A stretch of DNA of 64,000 nt. Origin: Cornus controversa. Taxonomy: Eukaryota > Streptophyta > Magnoliopsida > Cornales > Cornaceae. Positions 32,401 through 46,700 of the stretch are shown here, piece after piece; within the stretch, counting starts at the first letter, position 1, and each line of letters begins with the position of its first letter. The notes under the pieces are model-generated. The model saw only the letters and a list, made by a program, of their open reading frames with translations. It ran no database searches and was not told where the DNA came from. The translations under genes and the position numbers were made by a program. The stretch is taken from positions 105,520,033 through 105,584,032 of the forward strand of contig CM048845.1 in the NCBI GenBank assembly GCA_026545225.1, read 5' to 3'.

Positions 32401-35400
32401 GCATACATTGCACAACCTTCAAAAGACAAGGCTTAAGAATTGAAGCACAGTTGTTCAAGACCTTTTCTCCTAACTCGTAAGATTGAGGTGAAATAGTCTG
32501 ATTTTCCTTTTAACACTAGTTAGAAGAGGATGAAGTAGTTCCACTGAAATATAGTCGCTTTCCTTCAGTACAAGAGTCATATTTTCTCCATGGATGAAAA
32601 GACACTACCTGAGTGAAAATACCTTATTCCCTTTAAAAAAATTTCAAACATTTCAACAATTAATTCATTACAATCCAAATCAAGCATTACCAAGCATCAC
32701 TTCACGTTTGCAACAGTGTGAAGCATTGAAATTGCCTTTCTGTAGCAACAATCAGAAATATGAGACAACCTCTCAAAAGACATATCAGCTACTTGAAAAA
32801 TCTCATTTAGTTGTTCATTATTGAAAGGCTCATTTGGCGCAACAATTCTTAAAATCTCATTAAAGCAACAGACAACTGAAATTCTCACATCTACATTTGA
32901 GTGTTTGAATAAGTCATTTGGAAGTAAAACCTTTATTGCCTGAGATATTGCATTTTGAATTAGTGCAGATGGATCTTGCCCCACTTTGCATAAAAGAAGT
33001 TCTAGCTCATCAAGTAGGCTAAGAAGCTCATGAACAAATGAGGGAAGCATAAGAAGCCTATTTCTAATTTTTAGGAGTTGTTGGGCTACTTCCCTTTCAA
33101 CATCTCTCTTTCATCTTCACACCAATTAGTTCAATTTTCGAGTGAAGGGAAACTTGGTTTTCCCTCAACAATCTTAGTCTTGCTTGGCTTAGAATACAAC
33201 CATTGGGGACATAAAACAATGTGTCTTTAATGGTCATGGTGTCTTAATGGAATGATATAAAGATAAGAATGCTTAAGGAAAATGTCGACATAGGACTCAA
33301 AACGAATTAAGTAAACTAACTTATAAACTAACACAATGTAAAATCAAGGAATTGAATGCAATTAAAGTGATTATGCCAAAATTCACGCACTAGCCAGAAG
33401 TATTTAGGTGCAAAAATAAAGCGGAAACAGTGATAACAAAATAAGGGTGGATGTAGTGATATCAAAGGTAAATGGCAATTGAAGTAAATAATTAGGTTCA
33501 ATAATCAAATGGGTTCAATCAGGACCATTTTGCAAATTTCATGACTAATCAAATAGATAGAAGTATTAACTACAATTTTTAATTGATGCATATGTACCTT
33601 ATTGAAGTCCAATGTAGCTCTCAACTGTTAAAGATTACCCCAAAAGTAGCTGCCTGAACAGAAATAGGAATTCGGTTTTTTTTTTCCCTCTGAACTGGTT
33701 TACTACTGAACTTGTTTCAGTTCTGGACAGCTTCCACAACTAGACTAGTTCTGAATCTGTAACCAAACACGGCTGGATATTGATTCTGGGTTGGGCTGGA
33801 CCAAAGCTACTGGGCTGATTCAGTTGGGTCAAATTTCTCTGGGCTTTGAGGCCATTTGGACTGGTTGTTTTAGTTCAACAGGTGTTATGGGTTGAGTCTG
33901 GCTTATAAAACAGGAACAAACAGTACCGAGAGTAGTCCGACGATTACGGTGCTGTTTGTTGGGTGATGAGGGCTGTTTGCTGTTGCTTGGCGACGAGAAA
34001 CTGATAATAGCAAATCTCAGATGAGAAGAAGATGACGACGCTGACGACAACAGATAATATCGGCGACGCTATAGTTCTTTCACTGTCTATTCGTGATGAA
34101 GGCTGTTGCTTGAGGTTGCGATTGGTGTTCGGATTGTGTGTCAGGTTCTTGCTGACTATTTAGATTGCGGATGTTTGGCGGTCGAGAGTTTCGGATGTGT
34201 GTTTGGTATTGGTTTTGAGACAATGGGGTTTTGGTTTCCAATGAGTGGACAAATGAATGGACAGATGCTGATTTGTTTTTGTTTAGGCTTGGGTTCCACA
34301 AAGGGCTTATGGCTGATGTTGGAATTGTGCTTCTGATTTGATGTGCTTTCATATTGGGTTTGTGGTGGATTTGCAGTGAGGAAGAGATAGCTGTGGGTTC
34401 GGGTTCCGATGGATGATGTTTGGGGTTAGATGATGAGGGGTTAGGGCTTGGTCTCTATGTTTGGTTGCCGATATTGTGTTGCTTGGGTATGGGATTGGGT
34501 ACGGTGGCTGGATGAAGTTCTGTTTGGTGGGGTTAGATGAGGTCTTGTGGCTAGTTCAAGACTGATGGTTGAGATGGCGTTCTTGCAGATGATGGAGAGT
34601 GGAGACTGTTTTCTGTGTTGGGTATGGGTCGTGGAAACAGTTGGTGGGGGCTGTGGTGGGAAGACAGCAGCTGATGGGTTTAGATTGATGAACAGTACGA
34701 ATGAATTACTGTGAACAGTGACTTGGATCTTATGACTATCCTTCACTCACTTGGATACCAACTCGGATCCTTCGCTAAGAAAACTTGATCGTTTGCTCTG
34801 ACACCAATTGAGGCGGGACAAGTAGGGGCGCTTCGATATCAAAATATATTGAGAAGAAGAGAGAGAATGAGAGAGAAGAAGAAGATTAGGGGAGAAGAAG
34901 AAGCAGGAGGAGGAATTAGTATGTAATCTCAATAATATTCGATCATCAAAAAAGTACCTTTCACAATGCATGAACAATTCATAGCTCGTCCTACATCAGA
35001 TACCCTCTGAAACAATTCTTGAATAATACCCCTCAAAATTAAGCCAAAATGGAACCAAATGTTACTAATCCATGAAGTTTCCAATGAAAAAAAAAACATT
35101 AGGGGCAATGCATTTGGACAACAACATATCTGGGATCCTTAACAACTACAAAAATAAATAAATAAAACACAATAGAAGAACCCAACTTCAGCTGAACCAA
35201 CTTGAAAGACTCAGCAACATATCCTGCTATAGGTCAACTCAATACATCTTTGTTTATTTTACCACCACCAAACACATTTAATTATACCTTACACAGCAGA
35301 AAATATTTAACTTGCATTATGTACAAATAGAATCTGCAAAAAGAAAGGCCTAAAAACCAAGTCAGAAATGAGTCCATGAAAAGGGGAAAAAATGTCCAAT

Positions 35401-38400
35401 AGGGTAATATGGTAATGGAACAAATAATTTAAAGCAAACAGGAGGATGAAGTAAAACCCACCAATGCTGAAATACAACAATCTGATGACGAAGGAATAGA
35501 ATTGACAAGCTGCTCTTTATCCAGGTCCCAAGCCATAATGGAAGATATTTCATCAGAAGCATACTGGTAGTGGCAGCAAATGTAGTAAAATGTGTAAGAA
35601 AGAGAAAAAATAAAGTTTACACCAGACCAAACCCCCCACCCAAAAAAAAAAAAAAACAAAGTGAAAAAGATGCATCTTTGAACACCAGGTCTATGCAAAG
35701 TGTCACAGATATTTCAAATTGCCCTTTAAGTGATGTAAAGGGAGAATCAGTTTTGAATATATATTCTTTTCATTTGAGTTCGAATGCATTAAAATGCTTG
35801 TTTCCTTAAAAGTTGGACACTTGATTAGACATGGAGGGATTATACATATATATTCTACAGTATATACCAGATATCCAGACTGCTGCTGCCAATCCACAAC
35901 AACATTTACACTCTGAACACCGGGTCTATGACCTTGGATTGAAGAGAATGCAGTTACAAGTTTCTGTTCATCCTGTAGAGTATAATCTTTCCAAATCCGG
36001 ATATTTCCATCACCTACATAAAATAAGAACAAAACAAAAGTAAGATATTATTAAAAATGAATATCCCAATGAAAGATCATTATAATCACCATGCAACATA
36101 ATCAACACGGCAACAAAAAATTTTACTTGAAGCAACAAGAAGCAAACTGTCATCAAGGTCATTCACAAGGCAGAGCTTTGATATTCCTTTGTTAGGAGAA
36201 TCATGATTGCCAAAACTGTTGAGCAAGGTAGCCTCCTTATAATTCCATATCCTAAATTGACACAATCGCCCAGCATTATTAGATATACTAAGTAAGAAAG
36301 GAAGTGAAATGACATTAAGCAAAACAATCCTGAAAAAACTCAGATAAATAAATTTCAACTCCAAATAACATCCAGTCTCATGATTAGGAATCACAGGTAT
36401 TTAATGACATTAGTAATGTCAATTAAATGATCAATGACCAAAGGAGAATATATAGTTGTCCCCAAGCTTAGGATAATGATCAGTTACGTATATTTATAGT
36501 GTTCATTAATGTAACTCATAAAAGCAGAATTATAAAATAGTGGAAATATAATTCTACGTTATATTACATGAACTAGTATTAATGCATGCAGTACCTACTC
36601 AACATACTGGTATAGTTATGATATGTGTCCCACATATCAGGTATGCCATTCTATACAACATTCTATAGGACAATTAATAGGCCAACGATCAAACACGGAG
36701 CGAAAATGAGAATGTTAAGATTGATGATAGGAATGACCATACAATATTGGATTAATAATCAGCATGTAAGAGAGAGATTGGGAGAAGTGCCAATTAGTGA
36801 AAAAATAAGAGAAAGCGGACTTTGGTGGTTTGGACACATACAACGTAAATTAATAGATGCACTAGTGAGAAAAGTAAGATTAGTTTGCATAGAAGATAAG
36901 AAACAAAGAGGCCACCCAAAATAAACTTGGAATGAAGTAATTAGAAATGACTTTAAAAAGTTAATTATAAGAGATGATATAGCTTAGAATAGAATGGAAA
37001 AAAAGAATTCATTTGCCTGACCCTATTCATAAGGGATAAAGGCAAGGAGGATGATGATATCAGGTAGGACATGCACCCAGCATATTGAGTTTAGTTCCCA
37101 TGTTGAATGCTTAATGTTACAGAAAACCATTATTTTATACCAAGAAATTAAAAAAAATATTAAAAATAAAAATATTTAGCCTTTTCCCATTTGAAAGATG
37201 ACATTTAGACACATACCCACACCAAACACACATGCTACTGTCCATCAATCCATCTAAAATATACTCTCTATATTTGGGAACACAACCTCAAAAGGGAACT
37301 CTGTGGTTTACAACAAGAACAAAAGAAAGAAGTGAATACAACAATTTCAAAACAACTATACAATAGAGTCAATCAAAGTTCGAAGAGATTCAAAATTACA
37401 TTTTACTTCCAATATAAAACTCTATAACTTGGGACTGTCTTTCAGAATAACCGGCAGAAAACCCTAGTCCACCTAAGATGTGAGACGACAATTGGCGCAT
37501 ATGGATGTTTCGAATTTCTATTCTGTCAATGGTAATAACTGAAGTAAGAGGCAAGATGGAAAGCTTTTGAGAGGAATGGCAGCTAGGATATTACCTTACA
37601 TTAAACTAAAAGGAAAGAGACGGGGGCATGCATAACCCAACTGCACCACAAACCCAACACAGTATAAAAGGGCTTCCTCCGAGCCTACCCCTGTCCATTA
37701 CATAATATCTAACGCATTGAATTAGAGGTTGGATGAGGCATGTTAACTAAATAGCCTAGCCCTATTACCATAACATATTGACTCAAATCTCAAAATTACC
37801 ATGACATTAAATGTGCTCAATATTTCGAGAAGAGGAAGAAGAGACTAGAGGTGAAAACCCTAGTCCACCAAAGATGTGATGCGACAAATGGGCGCATATA
37901 GATGTTTTGACTTTTTCCTCTGTCAAATGGTAATAACTGAAGCAAGAGGCAAGATGGAAAGCTTTAAAGAGGAACAGCAGCTTGGATATTCCCTTACATT
38001 AAAAAAGGAAAGAGACAAGGGCACACAAACCCCAACTGCAACAAAAAACCCATCAGAGTATAAAAGGGCTTCCCTCGAGCCTACTCCTGTCCCCATAAAA
38101 TAATACCTAACCCGTTGAATTAGAGTTAGGACCAGGCATGTTAACTAAATAGCCTAGCCCTATTACCAAAGCATATTGACTCAAATCTCCAAATTACCAT
38201 GACATCGAATGTGTTCATCATTATTTCAAGGCATTTCACCCATATCCAGGTTTGACCATATGAAAGTTACATCCAATTTTCCTAAACAACGTTGTGAACT
38301 TCTGCAATCACTTAGCTTAATGAATCTAGAGTTACCATGATTCTCAAACATGCGTTAAAAATTCTTAGCATAATTTATTCTAGAAAAAATTCTTTTATTT

Positions 38401-40732
38401 CTTCAAGGCTTTTATCTTTAGGAGAAGTGTCTTTCCAAATAACCTCAGACATGGTTACAAGGTTTAGAGAATTGGGACTATATCGGACGTAACGTAACTA
38501 AATCAAGCATCGCGGTCATAATTTTTTTTTTTTGACTTTGAACTTGGGGTCCAAAATACATCGATATACATTTTTTTTTTCTGAGAATCCAATAAATATT
38601 AGTTTTAGTGATTTTTATTAAAAAAATTATACAAGTAATGACTTGTACACGAATTTTTTAAGTCATTATTTGTAGCAAATGCATAGTAATTCAAACTTTT
38701 TTATCAAATTAATGAGCAAGAATAGACTTTACCATGATATAAAGCAAAACTTGTGACATAAAACACATTAATACTTAACTAAATTGTACCTTAATCATAG
38801 TTGCTAAGTTCTCTTTTTTTTTAACCATTGATTTATCTTATTTCATGATCACATGGTAATCTTGGTTGTATGGGATCATTTCTTTTTTGATCTCTACCCT
38901 TTTAACCTTACAAACCTAAAGGCTGAAATGGTGAAGTACCTCAAAAGCAAATGAAAAGCACAGATTGGGCAAGAGAAAAGAGAAGACAATGTGCACTAGC
39001 GGCATTACTCATGCCAAATTTGCACGTTGGAATAGCATCCCAGAGCCGTAAGTCCATCCTCTTCAAGTAAGCCTTCGAATTGTTTCTCTCTCCTCTTCCT
39101 CTTCTCCTATTTCTTATATCTACAAGAAACCCTAGTTTCTTCCTTTTTTACGCCTTCTCAAGCTTTTAAAACATCATATTTCTTTGATCTTCTTGAATTT
39201 TTGGACAAAGAGGAAGTGCTAAAGAGAGGGAAGATTGAGAAACTAGAACGCTTTTAACGTTGCATTTCCAAATAGCGAGTCGTCACAGTGACTCGACCAA
39301 GTCAGCCGATTCAATACTGAGTTTGTCCGATTCTCACCAAGTCCGTTACAACACGACAGACTCAAGAACCATGACTCAAGTACAAATTTAAGCACCTAAT
39401 TTGGTGTCTTGGCTCCTAAAATTGTTTAAAAAAATAATAACTAAGAGAATGTCATAAAACATAAGTATTGTAGTGTGTGTGTGTGTACAGTAGTGATCTC
39501 TTGCTCACTGGTGAGTAAGAGATTTTATCCACACTTTGTATAATTGTTAGATCACATTCCAAACCCACACATCTCCTCAAAATCACAAAACCATTTTCTC
39601 CCTATTTTAAATTTGAAAATTTGATGTTACCAATCCCTTTTACCCGTTGTTAAAAAAGTAATTAGCAAAATCATAATAACAGAATATTTTCAACCAACCC
39701 AAGTTTGTCCTACGTAGCCTCAACACATGTTAGGGGATGTTTGGTTGGTTGGTTGTTTGGGGAAAAAAATTCACTTGAAAGAGATCAAAAAGCACAAGGA
39801 AATTAGAAGCAGAATCACCCATGCAAGGTCTCTCTTTTTTTTTTTTTCACTTGAAAGAGGTCGAAATGCATAAAGAAATTAAAAGTTGAATCACCCATGA
39901 AAGGTATCTTTTTATTGTAATTATATTTATTTTCTTCATAAAAACGTTTCGGATTCCTACTTATAAGTGACAAGCTCTGAAAGAAGCTTTTCTTATCCTC
40001 TCTCTGTGGTCTATACATACATATGTTATCCAACAACAATTTCTTGTTGTCACTGTTGCACTGTCTAAAATCAAAACTTTAAACAATTAAAGTTGCACCA
40101 AACGGTGTACAATTAACAATTTCTTATTGACATACCTGTTATTGAGAATAGGATTGATAACACTGAAAGAGAGAGGTAAAAAGTAGTATTATTTTAATGT
40201 TGATGCTTCAAAGAAGTGTATAAAAAAAAACCAAATTCTCTTCAATCTTTCTCTTGATCTCTCTATATATGTGGAATAAAATTTCATTGCTTAAAATCGA
40301 CTATACATAGAAACATAAAAAGATAAAAACCTTCATGTCTCATTTGAGAACTTTGATTGTTGTGCTAGTTCTGTGGAATATTTGTGATGAGATCACAATC
40401 TTGTCATAGAAATAAATACATCATATTTTCCTCGGAACAAAGTCAATTAGGAAGAAGAGGTAAAGAAAATAAAGTGGTGAACGTTGAGATTGAGTAGGGA
40501 CAAACTTAGGTTGATTAAAAATATTCAAAAGTTATTTTGGTAATTACTTCTTTTTTACAATGGGTAAGGGATTGGTAACATCAATTTTGGAAATTTAAAA
40601 TAGGGAGAAAGTGATTTGTGGTTTTGGAAAGGAGATAAGTGGGTTTGGAATGTGACCGTTAGATTTAATCTAACGGCCACTATACAAGTTGTGGGTAAAG
40701 TTTCTTGCTCACCAGTGAACAAGAGATCACTA

Positions 40733-40773
<41 letters not shown>

Positions 40774-43700
40774 GGATACACAAAGTTATAATAATTATCA
40801 TGCTATTAAACTAACGAGTCAAACTATGAAACTTAGGGAGAGAGTAATTGAATAGAGACTAAGATGAGAAACTATGAAGTGTCAAAAAATCAAATTGTAT
40901 TTGTGATGAGGACGTCAATGATGGAAGGTATTTACTTATTTGAGAAGACTAATGGAAGCATATAAAGAAAAAAAATTCATATCATTTATTTTTCTATTTA
41001 GAGAGAGTCTATGATAAAGTACGTAGAAAAGAATCACAGAGGGATATTCTAATGTGATAAATGACATGTATGATGGAAGTATGATTATAATTAGATTTTA
41101 GAATGGCTATGGGAGACACAAGTGAGTTTTAAATTACTGAAGGCTCACAACACGGAAAAGCTTAAGCTCGAATATTTTTGCCTTAAAGATGGATGAATTG
41201 ATGAGACACATTTAGGATGAGATTCCATACTGTATATTATTTGTTGATGATATTATTGTTGCGACAAACAACCACGAACCAAGCACAATAAAAAAAAATG
41301 ATAGAAAACGAAACAAACACCACACAAAACACAAGTATTTACGTGGTTCGGCGATGTATCTACATCTATGGCGAAAGTTTTCACTATGCGAAAATCAAGA
41401 GATTACAAGTTTCAACCCAAACCCTAGCTCTCGCACTCTCTTTCTGCGATTTACAGTGTTTTCTCTCATTTCACTCCAAATCTTAGATGCCCTTATATAC
41501 CGGACTACAAGAGAGTCCTAATCAGGGTCCAAGATAGTGCTTAAGGCCACACAAAGCCCATTTTTTGGGTCAAAACCAGATCACAATGCGACCCGAGTCG
41601 AGACAAAATTCGGACCACAACATAATGATTATTTTAATTGACAAAACCAGAGAAGGGGTAACTATTAAATTAGAGTTTTGGAGGGAAACTCTACAATTAA
41701 AAGAAGTTAAAATAAATAAGAATAAAACCGAAACAAACACCACACAGAACACAAGTATTTACGTGGTTCGACGATGTACCTACGTCTACGGTGAAAGTTT
41801 TCACTATACGAAAATCAGGAGATTACAAGTTTCAACCCAAATTCTAGCTCTCGCACTCTCTTTATGTGATTTACAGTGTTTTCTCTCATCTCACTCCAAA
41901 CCCTAGATGCCCTCATATACCGAGCTACAAGAGAGTCCTAATCAAGGTCCAATAGAGTGCTTAAGTCCACACAGCCCATTTTTTGAGTCAAAACCAGGTC
42001 GCAACACGACCCGGGTTGAGACAAAATTCGGGCTACAACATAATGATTATTTTAATTGACAAAACTAGAGAAGGGGTAACTGTTAAATTGGAGTTTTGGA
42101 GGGAAACTCTACAATTAAAAGAAATTAAAATAAATAAAAATAAAACTGAAAATATGGAGTATAACTTTAATAAATCTAAAATTACATATAAGCTATGTTA
42201 CCCAAACTCGGGTACAGGTGTCGGACAAAGGTGCTTGTCTACGTGTCAAATTATTCAAATTGTTAAAATTTAGAATATGTGGACACGAATAATGCGATGA
42301 AGAATTCTTGAAATAATTGTTGTAGTGTTTAAAATATGAACTAAAAGCAAGGGTAAAATTGAAAAAGAACACAAAATATTGGGCAATTATAAGAATAAGT
42401 ATTATTTTTAGGTATTCTTAAAGAAATATAAAAATTTGGGGGGCCAAAATGCAATTATAAGTTTCTAAACTTATTGAAAAATTTTAGGGCAGCCTCTTAC
42501 GATCTTTATCCTCCCTTCGTTTCCTTTTTCGCCGTTATAAGAATATGAAACCCTAACCCTAGCCACTTGATCAACCAATTTTGACTCCAGCAAGGATGAT
42601 TTTTGAGTGGACGACCTTCAACAAAGCATGTTTTGGATCCAACAAAGATCAATTGTTGCAAACAGGTTGGGATTTCTTTAGTTCTCCCCTCCCCACCCCC
42701 CCCACCCCCCTTTTTCCTCTTTCAATTCCTTTTCAACCGTGTTGTGCTGGTGTCCCTCACACCCATGTCGGTACCAATTCCCGCAGGCAAGATGCCGATT
42801 CCAAGAAAAATAGCATATAATGATGTAGTGAATTTTATGGATCAAAAGATAGCAGAAAGTGAACATATCTGTTATTTAGGCTCAATTATTCACAATGAAG
42901 GAAAAATTGAAGATGATATTAATCATAAAATCAAGACAGAATGGGTTAAATGAAAGAGTGCATCAAGAATGTTGTATGATCAGTGTATCCCTCTAAGATT
43001 CAAAAGGAAGTTCTATGAAATAACCATTAGTCTAGCAAATCCTTATGAGAGAAAATGTTGGACAACTTAGAAACAACATATACACAGTGAGTGTGGCAGA
43101 AGTGTGAATGTGGAGATGGATGCATGGTAAGACAAGAAATGATAGAATTAAAAATGAGTAAATTCATAAGATAGTTTAAGTAGCACTCATTGAAAATAAA
43201 ATAAGAGAAAACTAGTGAAGATGATTTGTATATGTTCAAAGAGACCACAAAGTGCACTAATTACAAAGAGTGACATGGTCCAGGGAAATACTAGGAGAAG
43301 GGGAAGACCAAACTAACACGAGTAGAGTTAGTTAGGAAAGATATGATAATATGTGGTTTGACTGAGGCTATTGCCTTAGATATAACAAAATGGAGAAATA
43401 TAATTCATCCAACGAACCCCAAGTAGTTGGGAAAAGGCTTTGTTTTTGTTGCTGTATTCTAAAATTGGTTTCCACCAACTGATCGTGCCAAGTCATTCAA
43501 TGAAAAGCCATGAACTATGTCAGAAATCTAAATGACAGGACACTAATATGAGATGTATTACCAGCATCATACTAATGAAATACTACCACTCATGCTTCCC
43601 ACCATTTTTCAATAATGTGAATGAACGACAGTGCACTTCTCTGGACATAATGAGCACGTCCACAATAAAATCCATGGAGCGGAGAGAGAGACTCATATAC

Positions 43701-46700
43701 CTGATCCATTCATTCTCATCTGCAGCAACTACAACTGGAGAGAAAGGTTGCAGCAAAACTGTTTTGGTACCCGTCTCAAATTTTGTATCCCACCTAGCAA
43801 ATTGATTATGTATCTTCTTAACCGCTGATACAAAAAATAAAAAATCAAAATCATACTTGATTCTCAAACAAAAAGATAACACTATAATTGCTAAAAAAAA
43901 AAATAAAGACTAATCAGTTAAAAGAACCCACAAGAGTGCTGGCATTTCGCTATGTGGTCAAGTGCAAATTTTTCCCTCTCCTCTCTTTTAGCTATTATTT
44001 CTTCACTATCATCTGCTGCAGTAAGAAGTGGCTTTGAAAAGTGACCACAGCTCCAATTGTAGATAGTTGACTTTGGAAGAAAACTGCACTCTGAGACACC
44101 AGAAGATCCACCAGAACCTAAAAGTGGATCAGCTAATCCCGAGTCTGGAGAATTAAATAGGTATGGCCAGAATTCTAGAGAATACACTCTTCGCATTCCT
44201 GTTAAATAACTTGGTCGAGGAGGGCTAACCGGAGGAGTTCTAAACGTCAGTGGAAAATGTCCTATAAAACAGCTCAAAAGAAAGACTAACTTAGAAAGCA
44301 CAAACAAGAATGAAAATGCCACGTAATATAGCAATGCATCATTTGCAAGCTGAAAATCAGATAAAAGAAAGATGGAAGCTAAAAGTTGCTAGATAAACTA
44401 TTTGGAGTTAAGCAGATGACTAATACAGTTGAAGTACATGCAATATAACCCACAGAGAGAGCAAGAAAAAGATACCTGCATTCATATCAAACCATGAAGA
44501 TGAACGGGTTAGTCCAGAAAGACTAGTGGTTGGAGTTACTGAGGATTTGGCAGACCGAACACTGCTGCCAGTGGAGTTCACAGACTTTGTCACCATTTGT
44601 TCAATCCCAATAATGGATATTACTTGGCGGCCAAGGCTAGCAATGCGTGGTGATGGATCCTTGGCTAGCGTACGCATAGCCAGTATAACTTCTGAATACA
44701 ACGAATTGTCCAGTGATCTTGGCCCTGTGTGATTAACAACCCCATTGCTCTCACAATCGTTCAATATGCCAGAATCGGAATGTTGAGAAGAATCATCAGA
44801 TAGTGGAGATCTATTTAGTACTCCAGAAGCTGCAAGAGGGCTGCTACTGAAGGCCCTCCCATCATGAACCACAAATTGGTTATCGCCGTCAACTTTCAGC
44901 AGGCTAGTAATTTGGGAAGGAACAATACTCTCATGCGGCATGTACTGGTTTGTAGTATAATCATTACTTGTACCCTTGACAGCCAATAAAGGCAGGGAAC
45001 TAAGCAAGGAGTTAGATTGAGGTTTCAAATATGCAGCAGCAATTAACTTTAGGTGCTTCTTGTGACCACGGGCAAAGCGAGCTAGAGCTGTAAAAAAAAT
45101 ATATAAATAAAAAGGCAAGAAATATTTTAATAAACAAAATCCATCAACAATTCAAGTTTAGTGTCCACGGATTTAAATACGAGAGGGAGAGAGAGAGAGA
45201 GAGAGATGCTCCTCAAAAGGCAAGAAACCTTTAAACCACCTCCCACCACCAAACTAAAAAGGAACCCCAATAGAAATGGAAAACAAAAGAAGAGGAGAAT
45301 CCCATGAAAGTACAAATCCCGCACAGACACAAACAAAAGTCTAAAATAAGAACAGCAAAAGCATTATTTTTTGGTTGATTCAACTAAATGTGCTTGTCTA
45401 GCATTTATCTATAATTTATTTTCAGCACTCATAACATCCCTTCTACCCTATGCATTAGATCTGTTTGCAGCCAGGGGCTTACAGGAACTAAAAACATTCT
45501 CCAGATAGGCCCAGAAAATCATGAGAATAAAGCTAATTCTCAAATGTTACAAATGTAAACTCATGTCAACATTCTATCATGCTGATTCTTGAAAGTCAAA
45601 ATAAAACCCAACTTCAATAAATATTTTTAGGAAATGAAAGGGAAAAAAAATCAGTATCTCGGAAGCAATGAACAAGTTTTACCACATGGCTCAAGTCATC
45701 TGTGAAGGGCAATTGCATGAGTTATTACATACCTACAGAAACCTCTGCCCGGACAAGTGGGCTTCCATCCGAAACATCATCTAAAAGACTCTTGACGATA
45801 CCAATCTCTGCCTTAATTTTTTCAACATTATCACATTCTTCATCTTCTCCAAGACCATTTCTAGATGAATCAGACCCAACATCAAGTAGGGTGCCCAGTG
45901 CAAAAACAGCTGAGGCTCTAACCTGTAACACAGTCTCTTCTATAAACTTGGAGGTTGAAGATTAAACGCAGCAGTCAAGAACTATTGAATTAATAGAGAT
46001 AAAGATAATTACAAAAGGAAGAACGCAAACCTCTGGATGGGGATCAGAAAGGTGAGGGGCATATATAGCTGGGGCATCTGCCTGCAAACCTATTATTTTT
46101 GCCTCTGTATAGTCCTCCCACAGTTTTCCAAGACAAAGGCAAAGCCACTGAAGAAATTGTGGTTCAGTTGGTATATCATTTGGAGTAGAATCCTGAAGGT
46201 GCTTCAAGCACACATGTATTAAACCAGCTTCAATACAGGCTTCCTGACCTCGCCTGTGTCCATCTACAATCAAGGCCAAAACAAATGCAGCCATTGCTCG
46301 CTGTTCTGGGTATGCGTCCATGCTATCAAGAAACCTAATGAAATATGTGTGACCACCATCCTTTATCAGATCAACCTGGCATGACTATCATCCCCATAAA
46401 ACAAAAGCTCGAGTAAATTCAATGGTAGGGAAAAGTGAAATGAAAAACATAAGGGATGCTCTTGAACACAAATTTCAAAAATATGAGAGAGAGAGAGAAT
46501 TGTGAAACCAAAAGAAAATTATTTAATAGTCTTCTGACACTTATAAGTAATAACAAAGTTCTTGCAGAGGTGAATCACAGAACATGTATAAATATACCTT
46601 ATCAAATGCTAGGATCTTTGACCATATAAACACAAGAATTTTCTGCAGTTCCAGATTAGTTGTTGGCAACAGCTTCAGTACGTACGGAAATATTCCTACA

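Larger units (their letters stand above)
30877..34998 (-). mobile_element. Non-autonomous Ty3/gypsy-type element 1 carrying a PDS5 fragment
   Basis: Two LTR copies in direct orientation: 30877-31260 and a shortened copy 34809-34998. Both contain GGGACARGTAGGRGCGCTTC and CAAAATATATTGAGAAGAAG and end ...CTCGTCCTNCA. Next to the right copy lies a primer-binding site (34795-34806), so on the minus strand the right copy is the 5' LTR. The interior has an integrase remnant (31450-32429) and a PDS5-derived fragment (32697-33110), but no protease or reverse transcriptase that I can recognise. The flanks TATAC and GATAC could be a target duplication with one change. Same orientation as RAPTOR. Confidence 0.8.
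30433..35461 (-). other. RAPTOR intron holding gypsy-type element 1
   Basis: The intron between WD40 exons. Outside the element (30877-34998) there are about 440 bp on one side and 460 bp on the other without recognisable features. Confidence 0.8.
40870..43455 (+). mobile_element. Degenerate LINE reverse transcriptase, interrupted
   Basis: Pieces of one plant L1-type ORF occur in order on the plus strand: [14 protein letters not shown] and [14 protein letters not shown] (catalytic FADD-like box, to about 41268), [20 protein letters not shown] (twice, from the tandem duplication), [16 protein letters not shown], then after another insertion [20 protein letters not shown] and later frameshifted RT text. 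The LINE 3' end GAACCCCAAGTAGTTGGGAA..GGCTTTG with TTG repeats lies at about 43420-43455. Many stops and frameshifts; inactive. Confidence 0.7.
36252..43700 (-). other. 7.4-kb RAPTOR intron packed with repeats
   Basis: Holds a LINE fragment (36640-37060), a 396-bp tandem duplication (37457-38250), a long-TIR element (39487-40736) and a broken LINE (40870-43455). The part 38300-39480 shows no recognisable gene; a TC-rich tract and AAACCCTAG text at 39085-39140 resemble a plant 5' leader but no ORF follows. Confidence 0.6.

Noticed and set aside
33829-34746. Several proline/serine-rich minus-strand ORFs as captured genes of element 1
   Set aside because: No recognisable motifs and low-complexity composition; they are probably untranslated or degenerate gag-region sequence.
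35655-35700. Duplicate RAPTOR WD40 exon near 35680 (HRPGVQ-like)
   Set aside because: The match to the exon at 35868-36013 covers only about 16-20 bases and does not continue on either side.
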